Of a stretch of 64,000 nucleotides of DNA, positions 35,862 to 49,768 are shown piece by piece. Source of the DNA: Epinephelus fuscoguttatus (lineage: Eukaryota; Chordata; Actinopteri; Perciformes; Serranidae); NCBI RefSeq assembly GCF_011397635.1, contig NC_064759.1, forward strand, positions 15,210,428-15,274,427, given 5' to 3'. A program made the translations under genes and the position numbers. The stretch's first letter is position 1. Each line of letters starts with the position of its first letter. The notes under the pieces are model-generated. The model was not told where the DNA came from and ran no database searches. It worked only from the letters and a program-made list of their open reading frames with translations.

Positions 35862-37629
35862 CTACATAGAGTGTAGCCCAGGACTCATTAGTGTACAAAC
35901 TGATGAAAGAATGTTGCCAGAGGCAGCCCAGACCCCCTCTGAATGTGGTCCCAGTGATCAGATCTCAAGTTGCATTGAGGACTCATTGGGTGCAGTCACA
36001 CCTGTGATTAGAGCTGTCCACTTGTGATCGGATCACCCAGGACGCATGTTAATACCAGGTGTAAACGGTGCCTAAGAATTTTTGCACTGTGTTGTGCAAT
36101 GTTTCATCTCAGTTGTCTAATTCTTTGAAAGTGCCACAATGCAGTGATTAAATACTTGATTCCTGCCTTTTGCCTATGTAGAAGTATTTTTTCCTTCGTC
36201 AGTTACATAGATATCACCATGTATACTACATGATTGTCTTGCAATGTATCCCTGTATTGTGATGACACCATCATCGAGGGCAACGTATTGTGATAGTATC
36301 CTGAGTTACTCTGATTCCCATTCCTGATTCTCACAACAGTAGTGGATGAAAATGGGCACATATTCACTCGTTCTTTTGCCGATTTCCAGAAAATTTGGTG
36401 AAAATTTGTGCCACAGTTGGGCAGAAACCTGACTACATGCACAGACACACACGCGAGGGAGGAGAGAGGGCACGAGAGAGATCAGGGAGAGGGAAGAAAG
36501 CGTTTTTGAGTCTGGGTGTGAGATTAGGAGACCCTCATTCACAGACATACACTCATGGTGTGGTTTGAAAATAATTAGTGGTGGGCCTTGTATGCGCACA
36601 GTCGCACACTCATGCACACATTCACACAGAGTTGCCAGTCCGGTGGTGGGCCTACACAGACAAACAAACACCCTCCGAATGATGAGGGCCTGGTGGCAGC
36701 GAGTGGGTGGCGCAGTTGTTGTGGTGAAAAGGGGTCATACTCTGTTTTCTCGGGTCAACGGTAGAGAAGAAAAGCAGGAGAAGGAGGAGAGCCACAGAGG
36801 AAATAGATGAGTGAGGTCGGACGTAGGGAGATATTGACACACTCGCTCTTTTTAATTTCCCACATCAAAGGGCTGTTTGAAGACACAGCTGGGGAGAGAA
36901 GAAAAGAAAAAGTGAAGTTAGTCACTCTCCCTCATTCCCTCTCTGGGCTGCCTCTCATGATGGGGGTCTCCTGGGTGGTTCTGAAGCACACAGTCTTCTG
37001 TTAGGCCATCCGCCAGCGCTGATCACTCACACACCATGACACCGGGTGGGTGCCCTTTAAGTGTGTGTGTCTGTGGGAATGTGTGTGCACACGTGCGTAG
37101 ATGTCAGCGTGTGAAATGAAGAAAGGGTTTTGTATCTTTGTTTGGACTTTTGTTTTCGAGTGTGAGAGAGCGAGCACACTGCCTGTTGGAAAAGGGGGAA
37201 TCCAGGGTTTGTGTAAATGGGTGTGCGTAGAGTATATGTGTGTAATTATGGGTATGTGGTGGTATAAGTGCGGCGTCTGTATAACGTGCATGAGCATCAG
37301 TGTTTGTGTGTGCGTCTGTGTGTTTGTGTGTGGCCTTCATATGCTACCCATTACATCACCAATCTGTGTAAACCACCATAGGAGGAGAAACAGAGTGAGA
37401 CACTCAGACTACGACCTCAAAGACATCAGAGGGGAAGGGGAACCTGTGACAGGGCCTGCCAGGCCTCGCTGCCAGACAAACTTTACTCACACAAGCTTCA
37501 CTGAATTCGGTCATGCTTTACACTAGGTTTCCTGTGCGCCATGGCATGTATTCACACATTATTACGCAGGCTTCAAATCATTTGAATGCCTCACACTCTT
37601 TGCTCACCTTTTGCCTGGCTGTTAATCCA

Positions 37630-38345
37630 CACAGTTGCTTGATTCATTCGTTCTCCAGAGTCACTCCGAAAACTTTGATTTAAAGGTACTGTATGTAACC
37701 TTTAATGTATAAAGCCTTTCTTAATGCCAATGGGTGAACAGATTGTAACGTAACTTAAAAACTGAGACCTTCCCCAACTTTCTCGGTTGCCTATAGCAAC
37801 CTGTGGACTGACTTCTATGAAAAGCTCAGGCTGAATTTTCCTGGAAAATCCAACAGATTGATGACACTTAACGAAGAAATCCTTTTCTGGCAGAAAGCCC
37901 TCAAGGCACTGTTCTCTCAACAGCGTGCTGCATCTCTTCAGCTCTGCTACAGTGCAGCAGTGTGTAACGGTAGCCTGTTGCCAGAACATTCATTCAGACA
38001 GTTGCTTGATTCATTTGTTCACCAAAGTCACTTTAAAAGCGTTGATCTAAAGCTTTTTACATCCATCAATCATTTTTTTATTGTCAATAGGTGGATGTAT
38101 TGTAACATAACTTAAAACAGAGACCTTGTCTGATTTTCTCGGTTGGCTAGCAACCTGTAGACTGACTTCTATGTAAAGAGCTCGAGCTAAATTTTCCGGG
38201 AAAATCCAAACGACATGATGAATCCGACAAAAAAAATCCTTTTCTGGCAAGAAGCCTTCGAGCCAAACTTAAAATAAATAATGAAATATTAGAAATATCT
38301 CTTTAGCTTGCTACTGTGCAACAGATTGGAACAGTAGCTAATGTT
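37630..38345. repeat. Diverged tandem duplication, unit about 360 bp
   Basis: Unit 1 (from CAGTTGCTTGATTCATTCGT at 37632) and unit 2 (from CAGTTGCTTGATTCATTTGT at 37999) run in the same direction. Shared blocks include GACTGACTTCTATG (37808, 38160), AATCCTTTTCTGGCA (37878, 38236) and a CTGCTACnGTGCA block. Identity is roughly 80% by eye. The first unit contains the palindrome-like GGTACTGTATGTAACC. Confidence 0.65.
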
Positions 38346-39027
38346 AGCGTTAGCTTAGAAATGGAGTCCGGTAATGTCAGCAAACACCCAACAGAGAGTC
38401 CACATATGCTGTGTTTCTGATTTTGTGGCAGCAGCCTGAAGACAGACCTTCACTTATTGTTGAGATTTGTGCTGGCTAAATTCGAGCTAGCCACTGACTA
38501 AAGGTCTGTCTCCAAAGCTGTCATCCGTTCTGCTCCAGGAGAAGTTTATGCTTTCATCAAATGGGGTCGTTGTTAGTTGTGTTCATGATATCATATGAAC
38601 AACCCCCTTTTGTGGTATTTACAACCTCATAAGTGGAAATTTTCTGAGAGCGAGTTCATGAATTCATGTTCACGACTTCCCATGTCATAAACAAGAGCTC
38701 ATGACCTCCAGTTGAACGCAGCATTAATCTCTATGCAGCAGGAGGTGAGGTGGAAGGATAGCGGGATGTGCTAACTCATTCTTATCTCATTTGTTGTCTG
38801 ATAAACAGTGAATTTATCAAATTCAGTGCCCCATATCATATCATTATTTTCAGTGCCAGTGGTGCTGAAAAGAGGAAACAGTCAAATGCTATATACATTG
38901 TGATAATTGGGGTTTTAGGCTGGCTAATCTTTGCTAACGTTGGCTTGCTTTCTAGCGCAACTGAATTGCTAGCTAGCAAAATACCGTATTGAGTGAATAA
39001 CATTAGCAAATTCATCCAGACTCTTGG

Positions 39028-39230
39028 GGCTGGTTTGCAAATTACTTTATCAGCTACAAAGCAACCAACACCAGATCCATGTAGCTAACCTACAGCTAGC
39101 TCGGCGGCAAATGACCATACGTTGAGCTAAGGTTAGCCAGTTGGCTGTAAAGCTACATTACATGGACCTGCTGCTGGTTGCTCTATAACTTAAGCTGATG
39201 AAGTAATTTGCAAACAGCAACCAAGTTAGT
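39028..39230. repeat. Inverted repeat hairpin, about 65-bp arms
   Basis: TTTGCAAATTACTTTATCAG (39034) pairs with CTGATGAAGTAATTTGCAAA (39194-39213), and AGATCCATGTAGCT (39072) pairs with AGCTACATTACATGGACCT (39151). Arms are about 85% complementary around an 80-bp centre rich in AGCTA. No coding content. Confidence 0.65.
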
Positions 39231-41616
39231 ATGGAGCCAAGTCAATCATGGTCAGTCTCTCAGTTTTGGCTGAGGCCCAGGTGCTCAATCGTGGCTACGG
39301 AGGATGCTGAATGCAGTTCACTTAATGGCCTCATTAATAACAAGGAACTTCTAAAAGTTAAATACAAAACCTGTAAACACATTAAATATTAGTGTGTTAG
39401 TCTGACAAGGAAGAGCTTGAGGAAGAGCAGGTATCTTTTTTAAATTGGGGGGTTTTGTTCACTGTGTACTTAAGTGTGATTATGGTTGTAGTCTGATTAC
39501 GAGAACAAACAAAATTCTCTGATAATGCAGGCTTTCCCATAAACGTTTGTTGCCATGGGTTAATTTCCACATCCAGGTGGGTGATAAAGTAGTCTTGTAG
39601 GTTTTAGGGTTAACTCTCATGTTCTGCTTACCTCAGAGTGTCATATGTAAACAGTGAATAAGTTGGCCTTGACGCAACACTGCTCCAATGGTAAAAGGGA
39701 TTATGGGAGAAGGAGTCGTAATAAATTCATCATTTTTATGTTGCACCCTCATTTCCTCTAGGGGATTCCAGCAGGGCCTGAGCAAACAAACGTGGAGATT
39801 ACGTTCAAAGGGAAAACCAAAGGTCCGACCTTTTACTGTTAATATTTACTCTCCTATAACAGGACACTTTCAAGTTTCCCCATGACCTCCTCCCCCTCCT
39901 CGTCTTCTTCCTCTCTACTCCGTCATTCTGTCCCCCGTTCATTCCTTCCAGCTCGCTGCCAAATGCGTGACTCCGGCGGGGTATCCTATCTGGGGAATTG
40001 TCATGGTAACCTTACCCTAACTCACTACCCACCACCATCATTCTGCCCCAGTGCTTGCCCCCTAGCTCCAACCTACGTCAGAGAGCAAGTGAGTGTGTTA
40101 ATAGTTCGGGGGGGCAGGGGGTGGGAGAAAGAGTGACACACAGGAGGGGGCAGCAATCATTGGGCAATAAAGTGACGTCTCTGACTCTCTCTTTCTCACT
40201 GTCAGCGATCAGTGTCCTCTTTCAAATGGATGTATGTCAAGAGACGGTCCTCTTAAGCCCCCCTTCATCCCCCACTCCACTGGCGAGTCTTTAGTCAAGA
40301 AATCTCCCCATGGACGTGATTTACAAATTATGCGTGTCAATTGCTCTCTTCCTTTTCCATGTGAGCGGCCCACTGGGGGCAGATATGGCTGTTGTGCATC
40401 TGTTGCTTTGCCTTTTTATTAGACCATTAAAGAGGGACATTAACCGGCATCGTTACTGCAGGTTTCCTCCACTGGCTTGCTCGCGGAGCCGCGCAAAGGG
40501 CAGGGTGCAGGGATGAAAGGAAGAGCATGAGGCAAACGTCTCTCCTGGCAGAAACTTGGGGGAGCAAAATGTTTAAATCAGCTCTCTATTAAACACACAT
40601 TTACGAGGCTCATTTTGTTTGGAAACCAAACTCTATATGGAATGTGACAAAACACAGTATACGTGTGTGTATGCATGCATGTGCGTAACAGTGAGAGTCA
40701 GCCGAAACCCTCTCCCTCCTCTGACTCCGCGTCGCTCACCTGCTCACGTTCCCCCCTCACTGCGACCAAGCAGTTTTGCGTCTGCCAGTGAGGAAATCTC
40801 TGAATGAACTGGTTGAAGCAATAGGTCACAGACAGAGTGTGAGAAGGAGAAGAGGAAGGAAAGAGGTGGGGGTACAGAGGGAAGCAAGCAACCCACGCAA
40901 AAGGAACTTTTTACTGTGCAAACACTCTTTCCATCTACCCTGCTTGCTCCCTCCATCTCAGACTGGTGTTAATACACTGGAGAGCCCAGGCCTGTCTCAG
41001 AGCTCCCGCTCCTCTCACCGCCATTCTCAGTCGCCCTAAACATTCTTTCCTCCCCTGTCATTGCGTGTCCTGTCTGCATCCCTCTCTCCCCCTCTCCATC
41101 TCTTCCTCCTTTCAAAGCGCTTCCCCTCTTACTTTCTCTTTCATACACTCACTCACTTCCACTTCACATCCCTGTCTTGTTTTCTCTGGTGCAGTCTGGT
41201 GAGCAGAGGGATCAATGAAACATAAACAGTGCGAGCTTTGAACAATCAAAGCATGTGTAATCAAGCAGTGAATTATTTTTATCACCTGGCTGCGATATAT
41301 CTGCACCAGTGAGCGTGCATAGACAAAAAAGTGAAGAAGAGCAGAGTGGAAGTTAGGATTCTATTTCTGGTGCATTCCTCAGCGTGCAGGATAGATATCC
41401 CAGAGACGTTACTTGTGCATTCCCTGTCCCTTTGTCAGTCTTAAACTCTTTCTGTGGTGAGTTATTACGTGTGTGTGTGTGAGTGATGTATACTGTATCA
41501 GAGCTGACCACTACTTGCCGGCGCGCCGTGTGTCTGCGTCAGCCACACACTGAGCCTGTTGTCTTGTTATTCTACGGAAGCTGAGAGCTGCTGACAAACG
41601 CAGGGGAAACGGGGAG

Positions 41617-41619
<3 letters not shown>

Positions 41620-41658
<39 letters not shown>
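41620..41658. repeat. (TG)n microsatellite
   Basis: About 19 uninterrupted GT dinucleotides in G-rich sequence. Confidence 0.9.
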
Positions 41659-41660
<2 letters not shown>

Positions 41661-44337
41661 GGGGGCAGCGGAGCCTGGAGAAATGATGGGGAAAGAGTGA
41701 AGGGAACTGGAAGACAAAAGGAAGAGGATTTGTGTGACGTCGCAGTTTGCCCTGCCGAGTGACTTTGTTAACGTGACATGACCTCAGTCACATTGGGGGG
41801 GTGGGGTGGGAGGATGGCCTTTCGCAGACGGATGGACACACACAAACACAGACACACAAACAAACTTGCAGAAACACACAGATGCTTACGTCTGTAAGAC
41901 TGTTCACCCCAGCATTTAAAACAATTTATAACCCACTACCCCCCTTTAACCTGACATGGCCGGGCTGCTTCTGTGAATGCTGACGCACATGAGGCCTCTC
42001 CATTCATTAAATTAACGCTCATTACACGCTGACAATCGTAAATCAACCTCCTACAACAATGATAGCAGATAACACAACTTATAACAGCACACACGGGCAG
42101 CTGTATTGATTCTACCGTCGTTCTGCCGACCACTTCCTGTGCGTCAGCTGTGCAGAGTGTGTAAATTTCATCATAACTGTGAGCAAACACAGGAAAGGAA
42201 ATTTCATATCCGCATGTTGTCACTGTTTATGTTTTCAAACGGCGTACGGACATCAGGATCGGGGAGCTGAGTACAACAGTTTGGAGGCAGAGAGCATTTG
42301 AAAATGTTTCAGAAAGACTTCTGTCCACATTCAGCAGGCTGTGCTTTGACCGCACAGGGAGGGGAGGCGGACCTCAAGTTCACTGAAATGTCAACTTTGG
42401 TTTGAAGTGACTTTGACTTAAAGCGGTGCAAACACGGCACAGAAGATACACTGTCTCCCTCTCTGAGATTGAAGTTTCTGCAGTTGTTGTCGCAGTTCAG
42501 TTTCGATCTGCTGCATTCTCCTGTAGAAAGAAAACATTTACCGTAAATGTTTATATAAACTGGGAACTATCTATCCCTCATCCTTCTCGGATGAGGGATG
42601 ATATCTCCTTATCTCAGGAATAGTGAAGCAAGATATGGAAGTGATGTGTTTGCGTGCATTCTTCGTAACCACCATTATCATTATCTCTAGCTGACAACGA
42701 CCATCTTTTACTTGTACATCTGCACGACCTGTCACACCCTCCATGTCTTTCCAGTTTTATTTTCCTGACCTTTGTTCATGGTGGGAACTAACAAAAGCTT
42801 TGTTTAGTGTGCACTTAGAGAACCACCTTTATCCTTGGAGGGCTGTGACTAAGAGGAATGACATGAAAGTTATTCTAATCTCTCTATTCTTGTTCCCAAT
42901 GTTTATGTGCACTATGACCCCCTGCTGTTCCCAATTAGCCACAAACTGCTCTGTCGGGAGATGTTTAAAATGCCTTACATGTCTACTTTTATCAATAACA
43001 GTCTGTGAGTCAAGGACTCAGAAATGAAAGCTATCCAGATTATTCTATTTTTGGCACAGAGTTCACACAAATTGCCATTACGCCCCCGCCACCCGCCACT
43101 GTCTTTTTATGTCTCCTCCTCCCTTTGCTCCCTGGCTCCTCATCCTCTTTCTCTTCATCAATCACACTGTCCATTCACATCAGAAGGTCACTGCTGCATG
43201 CATGAACGGTGTCAGTTGGCCTCACTGTCTGCGTTGTATTACAGGCGCCCTCGCATCTGGCCGGACCCCCGGTAGTGCCAGGAAACATGCCAGGAATGCA
43301 AGGAATGGCCCAGTGAACGATAAGGAGGAAATTCCCCGCAGCAGACTGGACTGAAAGCCCAGAAACAACAGGACGAGCAATGGGGAGAAATGAAATGGAT
43401 GACGACAAAGAGTGGGATGGGAGGGGATGGAACAGGATGCCTGGACAGACACAGGTCTAGGTTTGACACTAAAGACAATAAACACAGTGACAGAGGCTAT
43501 CCTTGGAAACAGAGAGGGATGACGACGGTGGGGTGGTGACACGTGAAGAGAGAAAAGAAAGGACTGGGTTTGGATGACTGGAGAGAGAATGATGACACGA
43601 TCATTGAGAAAAGCTAATCACCAGTGAAAAATGAAATGATGCTCAGTGGCGTCCCAAAGGAGGGGCCAGGGAGGGCCATGACCCTGCTGATATAATGGCT
43701 GGCTGCCTCTCGTTAGCAGCTAGAACTCATAGGATGTAGTGAACTCAACAATCACACATGGGGCGAATAAAATGACACCAATGCTATATGCTGTAACATA
43801 AGTAGTAACAGTTTTTATTTAGCAGAGGAGGGTTATGTTTGGGATGGCTCTAGTGCGTCTTTAAGCACGCTTTTTGGGCCGGCCCAAAAAATCCTGGACA
43901 CAGAAATGGTGAAAACAGTTTGGTTAACAGTTTTTAAAGTCCAGTCTAACCTGGACTTTAAGAGTCTCTACTCAAGAGTCGTTAAGAAGCTGTGGCGTGC
44001 TCATTTTTTAAGCTAGTGCAAAGGTATTGGCATCTTGTGAAACTAGACAACCTAAGGCAACCATGTTGGCATGGCTTGTCGGGAAGGGGACTAAATAATG
44101 GTTCAAAATTAGGCTAAATTTTCGCAAGGGACTGGGATAGCCATTTTCACAGGGGTCTCTTGAACTCTCACCTCAAGATACTGGAATTAAATTGGGTTTA
44201 CGGGTGCCCACAAGTCTCCACTTTACTTGAGAAGGCTCGGTACCAGTAAATGTTTTGTCCCTCACTATCAATGTAGTGTCTTTTTAAGGAAAAGGACAAT
44301 GAAGAACAATGAATGACTTCACGTGTATAGATACATG

Positions 44338-45005
44338 CAGAGGTGGGAACAAGTCATTGTTTTGCAAGTCACAGGTAAGATTCAAGTCTTTGCACTCAAG
44401 CCTGAGGAGTTCCAAGTCAAGTCCCAAGTCTCAAACTTTGAGTTCTGAGTCCCCCTCAAGCCATAATGCACTCTTCACCAAATGTAATGCCATTTTAACA
44501 ACAGAATAATAATATAATACATTTACGGAAATCATTAATGCTTTTTAAAATGTGTATTTATTTGTTAAAACAAGTTGCTTGGATGATATTGCATCTTACT
44601 GCAATTTATTTTTGTTGACCCCTGCATACTTATACAATGAAATGATCTTTGGGATACTTTTTGTGGTGCTGAGTAACATAACGTTAGTTCTGCGTGGTTC
44701 TTTCCTGCAACTTGATCAGATGCTGTCAAATCAGTTGAAACAATGTGAATCATCTGGGGAATTAAGTGTCGATTCCTTGAGAATGTGTAGTGTTGTTGAT
44801 TTAGGACTTTTTTAAGAACGTACTTGTTAATCTTTGGGCTCGGGGAAGGTATCAAGTATTTTCAAGTCAAAAGGGAAGTCCAAGTGAAGTCACGGTCATC
44901 GGTCCAAGTTGAGTTGCAAGTCTCTTATGGTTCGGTCAAGTTGAGTCTAAAGTCATCAAATTTGCGACTCGAGTCCAAGCCATAATACTGGAGTCCACAC
45001 CTCTG
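44338..45005. mobile_element. hAT-like MITE with 'CAGAGGTG' ends and 8-bp target duplication
   Basis: Left end CAGAGGTGGGAACAAGTCAT. The right end, reverse-complemented, reads CAGAGGTGTGGACTCCAGTA. The flanks are GATACATG (44330-44337) and GATTCATT (45006-45013), agreeing at six of eight positions, as expected for an aged hAT 8-bp duplication. Both ends carry repeated CAAGTC words. No transposase frame in 668 bp. Confidence 0.75.
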
Positions 45006-45974
45006 GATTCATTCCTTAACTTCCCTTATTAACAATGTTTTCAAATAGCCTTCATACTGAAACAGCTTCATCATTTTCTTGAAATTCAGTTATGGCTTTT
45101 GGTTTTGGTGTCACCCAAAGATTTTCTGTGGTCCCATGTGGCCACCCCTATGAAACCTATCTGTGGGTGCCACTGGTGATGATATGGAAGAGAATGACTG
45201 AACAAAGATAGCGATGGCATAGACTTAAAACAGACTATTACCCATCTGAAGGGTGTTGGGACAACTGTGGGACAGGAAGAGGGATATAGATAGAGACACG
45301 TCACAGGAAAGGCGATCCTCTTTAATCACCCCCTGATTGGGTGACAGTGAGTGGGACGATGCGGACACACACACACACACACACACGCCTCACAGGGAGA
45401 TTTCTGGCTGCTGAATCTTTAGGTTTGACTGACAGCGCCTCTTTATGACTCACCGACCCGGCTTTTCTACTGTCTCCCACACTGTACCATCTGCAGAGGC
45501 TTTCAAGCTCAGTTTGAAACACAACATTGCCAAACTCTGATCCAGATTAACTTCCCCTGGTCTGTAGTGACCTGCTAAATCTGACTTTACATCAGCGTCT
45601 ACTAACAAGCAAAGTCTCTTTTTGTCTGGCTGCCGGCGCTGATTTGGGGGCAGCCAGTTGGTAATTGTTTTGAGCTGCTAAATTGCACCAGGAGGGATTG
45701 GATTACCTACCACCAGGGTAGTGCTTCCCCCTTCATGTATCCCTGTTTCCCCTGGATTACATCAGAGTTTCATCTGTGAGTAAGCACATACCTCACAGTT
45801 ACAGAGGAGGCCAGCTCCATGTCTAATGTGTTACAATAGAGAGGTGGATAATGGATATATGGAGGAGGGCAGGAAGTGTAAACAGTCCTTCCTGTGCATG
45901 CTTCTCTATTCATCTCCCATGAAAAGATAAGATAGATGACGGTTGATGGTGATCTAGTTTCTGTTTATGCATGT

Positions 45975-45977
<3 letters not shown>

Positions 45978-46044
<67 letters not shown>

Positions 46045-46047
46045 GTG
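45978..46047. repeat. Long interrupted (TG)n microsatellite
   Basis: About 35 TG units broken by two GC steps (TGCGTG). The longest dinucleotide tract in the window. Confidence 0.9.
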
Positions 46048-48183
46048 TATTGTTCCTATCTGGCCCAAACCCAGTCTTTTTCAGATCATAAATAATGAAC
46101 AACCCAGAAGGAAATGAAACATTATCCATATAAAACTCCCCAGGGTGTCTTATCTTGTGTGACATTGATTCATTCCTGTAATATTATGATCACAGCGCCG
46201 ACCTCGGCCAATTACAATAACAAAATCGAGATAGATAAATAATATCCCGGCCGCAGTCTGGGCTTCTTCTCTCAGAGGCTACGTACTGATTAATCTTCAA
46301 AGTGAAAAGCATTCTCGCGTGACAAAGCAAGTCCTGCAAGTCGCCACTTTCCCAGGTCAGATCAACATTGTAAAGCTCAATAGAGATGCCGAACATTACG
46401 ACGAGGGGCAACACATGAGACCTTATTTGGACTTGGCTGTGCGGAACAAATTGGGGTCGGAATTTGATCCGGCGGACATGGACAGTTCTGTCAAAAGTCA
46501 AAACCTCACATAATGACTCTGTGCGGTTCCCTGGCTTTTCGACCCATCTGAAACAGCTGACACAAGGCGGATGGGTGGGTGTGTGAGTTTTGAGGTGAGG
46601 CAGCAAAAGGCAGACAAGGAGAGGTAACTGTTTTTTGGTAACTCCATTAAAAAGAACCCCTGGGAGGTTTGGGCGACTGACAGCTGAGGTGGAGTCCGGT
46701 GGCAGCCAAGCAGGAGGGAGAGTGTTTTCATGTGTTTATGTGTGTGTTTTCCTTCACTACTGGGACTTATATATACGGCTGCAGGGCTGTCTCTCAGGGC
46801 TGCAGCTGAGTGTGACGGGGGTTCACTCAGGGGTATAGGAAAAGGCCCCGGGGACGACCTGTGGAACACCCCTGTTATCCTCCAGGGAGCGATCCTTTTG
46901 AGGTGCAGTCCCCCAACCACCCTTCACCTCCAATGTGCCGAATCAGTGGAAGGCAGAAACCCAGAGAGTATCCCTGACACTAATATGGAAAAAAGCCTGT
47001 TTGGAGCGAATATAAGGGCAAATATTATTCTTCCTGAGCGTAACCACGGCGAGCACCTCTGACCTGGCAGTGAAAGTGCTGAAACAAAAAGCCCAAAGAC
47101 TTTTTCTGCTCCATCAAAGGAGAGCAGCATAAAATAAACACGGCCATCAGATTACCACGCTGAACACGGGGCTGCGTTAGCCCGCGCCGGCTGCCCTGCC
47201 GCCCAACCCCATAGCTCTATGGGAGTTAAGTGTGGGGTCCGCTCAGTCAACACCATGACGCAAAATGGAACAAGCCTCTGACAGAAGCCCCAGGCTGATG
47301 GAATAAGGCCCCTACCCACAGGCCCACAGGCCCCCCGGCCCGAGAGAAACATACTGAGCGAGAACGAGGGAGAGAGAGGCAGGAAAACGAGAGGAAAGGA
47401 GGGAAAAGGTAGATGAGGGCATTTTGGAAAAGAGGAAAAGACCACCAGTTCCCAAATTGGTGGCGCTGGCCCGCTCCCAAATTGAACAGCACACACATAA
47501 ACGCTCCGCTGCTTCGGAGAACCAGCAGCAGCAGCAGCAGCAGGACAGACAGCCGCCAGTGGAGAGAAGGCCGGGGCAGGGCAGGGCAGGGCAAGGCTGG
47601 GTACAGTGGTTGGTGGTGGTGGTGGTTGTTGCTGCCAGTGAGACTGTGAGGCTTAGCTGGCTAGTCGTACTAACAGTGGACAGCCTCAGCACGGTGGATC
47701 TGACCTCACAGGGGTTCTTTTATATCCCCTCGTGTGCCTGTGTGCATTTGTGTGTAGGGGCATGCATGTGTGCACCAAAAAGAAAAAAAAAAGTTTGTGT
47801 GTTTATGTGTGCATTTCACGTTCGGGTGACGTAATCAGGAGAAAACAGATCTGTCCCTCTCGGCCTTTTAGTCATCTCACTGAGGCCCCGCTGTCCGTTT
47901 CATCCACGAGTCTCCCCATCTCCGACCTCAGCCACAGTCTGCCGTCTGTCTGCATCTGACTGATTTCCCTCCCAGCACCTCTGACCTTCTCACCACTCGT
48001 CTCAGAACTCTCGCAGATTCCTACACCCCCTGTCTGTCTTTTTGTCTGTCTGTGACCTAACAGAGATTCCCCTGATCCCTTGTTTCCTTCCTGGCCATAA
48101 CACAGGACTCAGCCTGGAGCCATGCAAAATATTCCACTCTCACTATGTTTCAGACTGAGCTGACTCTCCAGTGACTGCAGTCC

Positions 48184-49768
48184 TTAAATATTTTCAATCT
48201 GAGACCCAGAATGAGAAATGTAGCTTTATTTCTTTGGAGCCAGACTCATAAAAGTAATATTACCCCCCACAGTGTAGGTCCCCACTGGAGTAAGAAACCA
48301 GATTCTGCAGTATTTGGTAATGATGACTCCTTTGGTCTTTAAAGGTCCAGTGTGTAGGATTTAGGGGGGTATATTGGCAGAAGCAGAATATATTATGGCG
48401 TATAATCATCTAGCTAGTGGCATCTAGCGTTGAGGATTGCAGATTGCAACCAGCCGAAACTTCTCCTGGTTAGAATTCTTTCAGTGTTCATTGTTGAGGA
48501 GGTTTTTACCGGGGGCTGAACTGACCTTTCGCCAAGCCCCGCCTCTTTGTGATGGTCTGACAAGCTGTCGGAGTAAGCATAGAGCCCACTCTGTAACTAA
48601 CTGCACTCCCTGAAGAAATATTATCATATTTTTTGGAGAAATGAAACAGTGACTGCAGAGAGAAGCAGACAGAGGGGTCTACAGTCTGTGTTTGAAGGAT
48701 ATATCCAGGATGTCAAACTGACTCAGCAGCAACAACAGGTTAAAAAGACAAAGATAGTTAGAAGCTAAAGCCGAACTACAGGCTACAGATCACAGTGTAA
48801 AAGTGAACCACCACATCACTGCTGATCGCCACACAAGACAATGAATATAAAGGGAAACTTTGCTGATATTGAACCAGCTGTGTGTCATCGCAGTGTGTGC
48901 AGATGAACGGTTTTTGGCTTCACCCCCATGCCGCTGCCAGCACACGGACCCGGACCACAATGCGATGACACATCAGCAAAGTTTCCCTGCTTCCCTTCAC
49001 TGGTTCCTGTACAGCAGGGTCGGTCTTTGTTTCACTGTTATAATCATTAAAAAGCAGCACGTGTATACATTCAGTAGGCTATATCTTCAGTAGCTAGCTA
49101 GCTAACCCTACACTTGTCAGGGTTTGATTTTGGTTTTGGAACAGGGAAGACACATATCTTTTTCCAACCTCTCCAGGTAATGAGTATCATTAATACACGA
49201 CATGCCCCAGGCACAACATTTAGCTCCAAATCCACAAAACCAGCCTGAAAATGAAGTCACTGGAGCACAGCTGGTCTGAGCCGCCCCGATGCTACGGACT
49301 AAGCAAAGGGTCAGTTATGTGCAGAGGTCTCTTTCTCTCCAAAACAAATAGACAGGTGATTAAAACCAGTTAAAACACTGAATAAAGCAGTTTCATATTT
49401 AGAAAATAATTATGTTTTACTGACGCTCTCGTTGTGGAGAGCCTTGAAACTACAGTGGCCAATGTGAAAATGTCTATGTGTTCTGGGCTACCGTAGAAAC
49501 ATGGCAGTGAAACCCTTATTTTCAGGTTATTATACACTAAAGAAAACATGGTTATTATATCATATTCCATTTCTGCCAATATATCCCTTTAAATTTGACA
49601 CACTGGACCTTTAAATATTTTCAATCTGAGACCCAAAATGAGAAATTTTGCTTTATTTCTTAGGAGCCAGACTCATAAAAGTAACATTGCCCCCCCATAA
49701 TTTACGTCCCCACTGGTATAAGAAACCAGATTCTGCAGATTTTCGTAATGATGACTCCTTTGGTATTA
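48184..49768. repeat. 155-bp tandem duplication split by a TTAA element
   Basis: Segment 48184-48338 (TTAAATATTTTCAATCTGAG to GATGACTCCTTTGGTCTTTA) recurs at 49611-49765 (TTAAATATTTTCAATCTGAG to GATGACTCCTTTGGTATTAA), same orientation, about 85% identical by eye. The two copies abut the outer ends of the MITE at 48343-49610. Each junction carries TTAA. Confidence 0.75.
48343..49610. mobile_element. TTAA-flanked MITE, longest copy of the 'GGTCCAGTGTGTA' family
   Basis: TTAA at 48339-48342 and 49611-49614. Left end AGGTCCAGTGTGTAGGATTT; reverse-complemented right end AGGTCCAGTGTGTCAAATTT. Interior blocks (GTGGCATCTAGCGTTGAGGA, GAGGAGGTTTTTACC, CTCTTTCTCTCCAAAACAAA) match the aicda intron copy. 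No transposase; 1268 bp. Confidence 0.75.

Noticed and set aside
46190-46606. Minus-strand frame of 138 codons
   Set aside because: No domain or splice structure. Kept only as part of a possible noncoding element.
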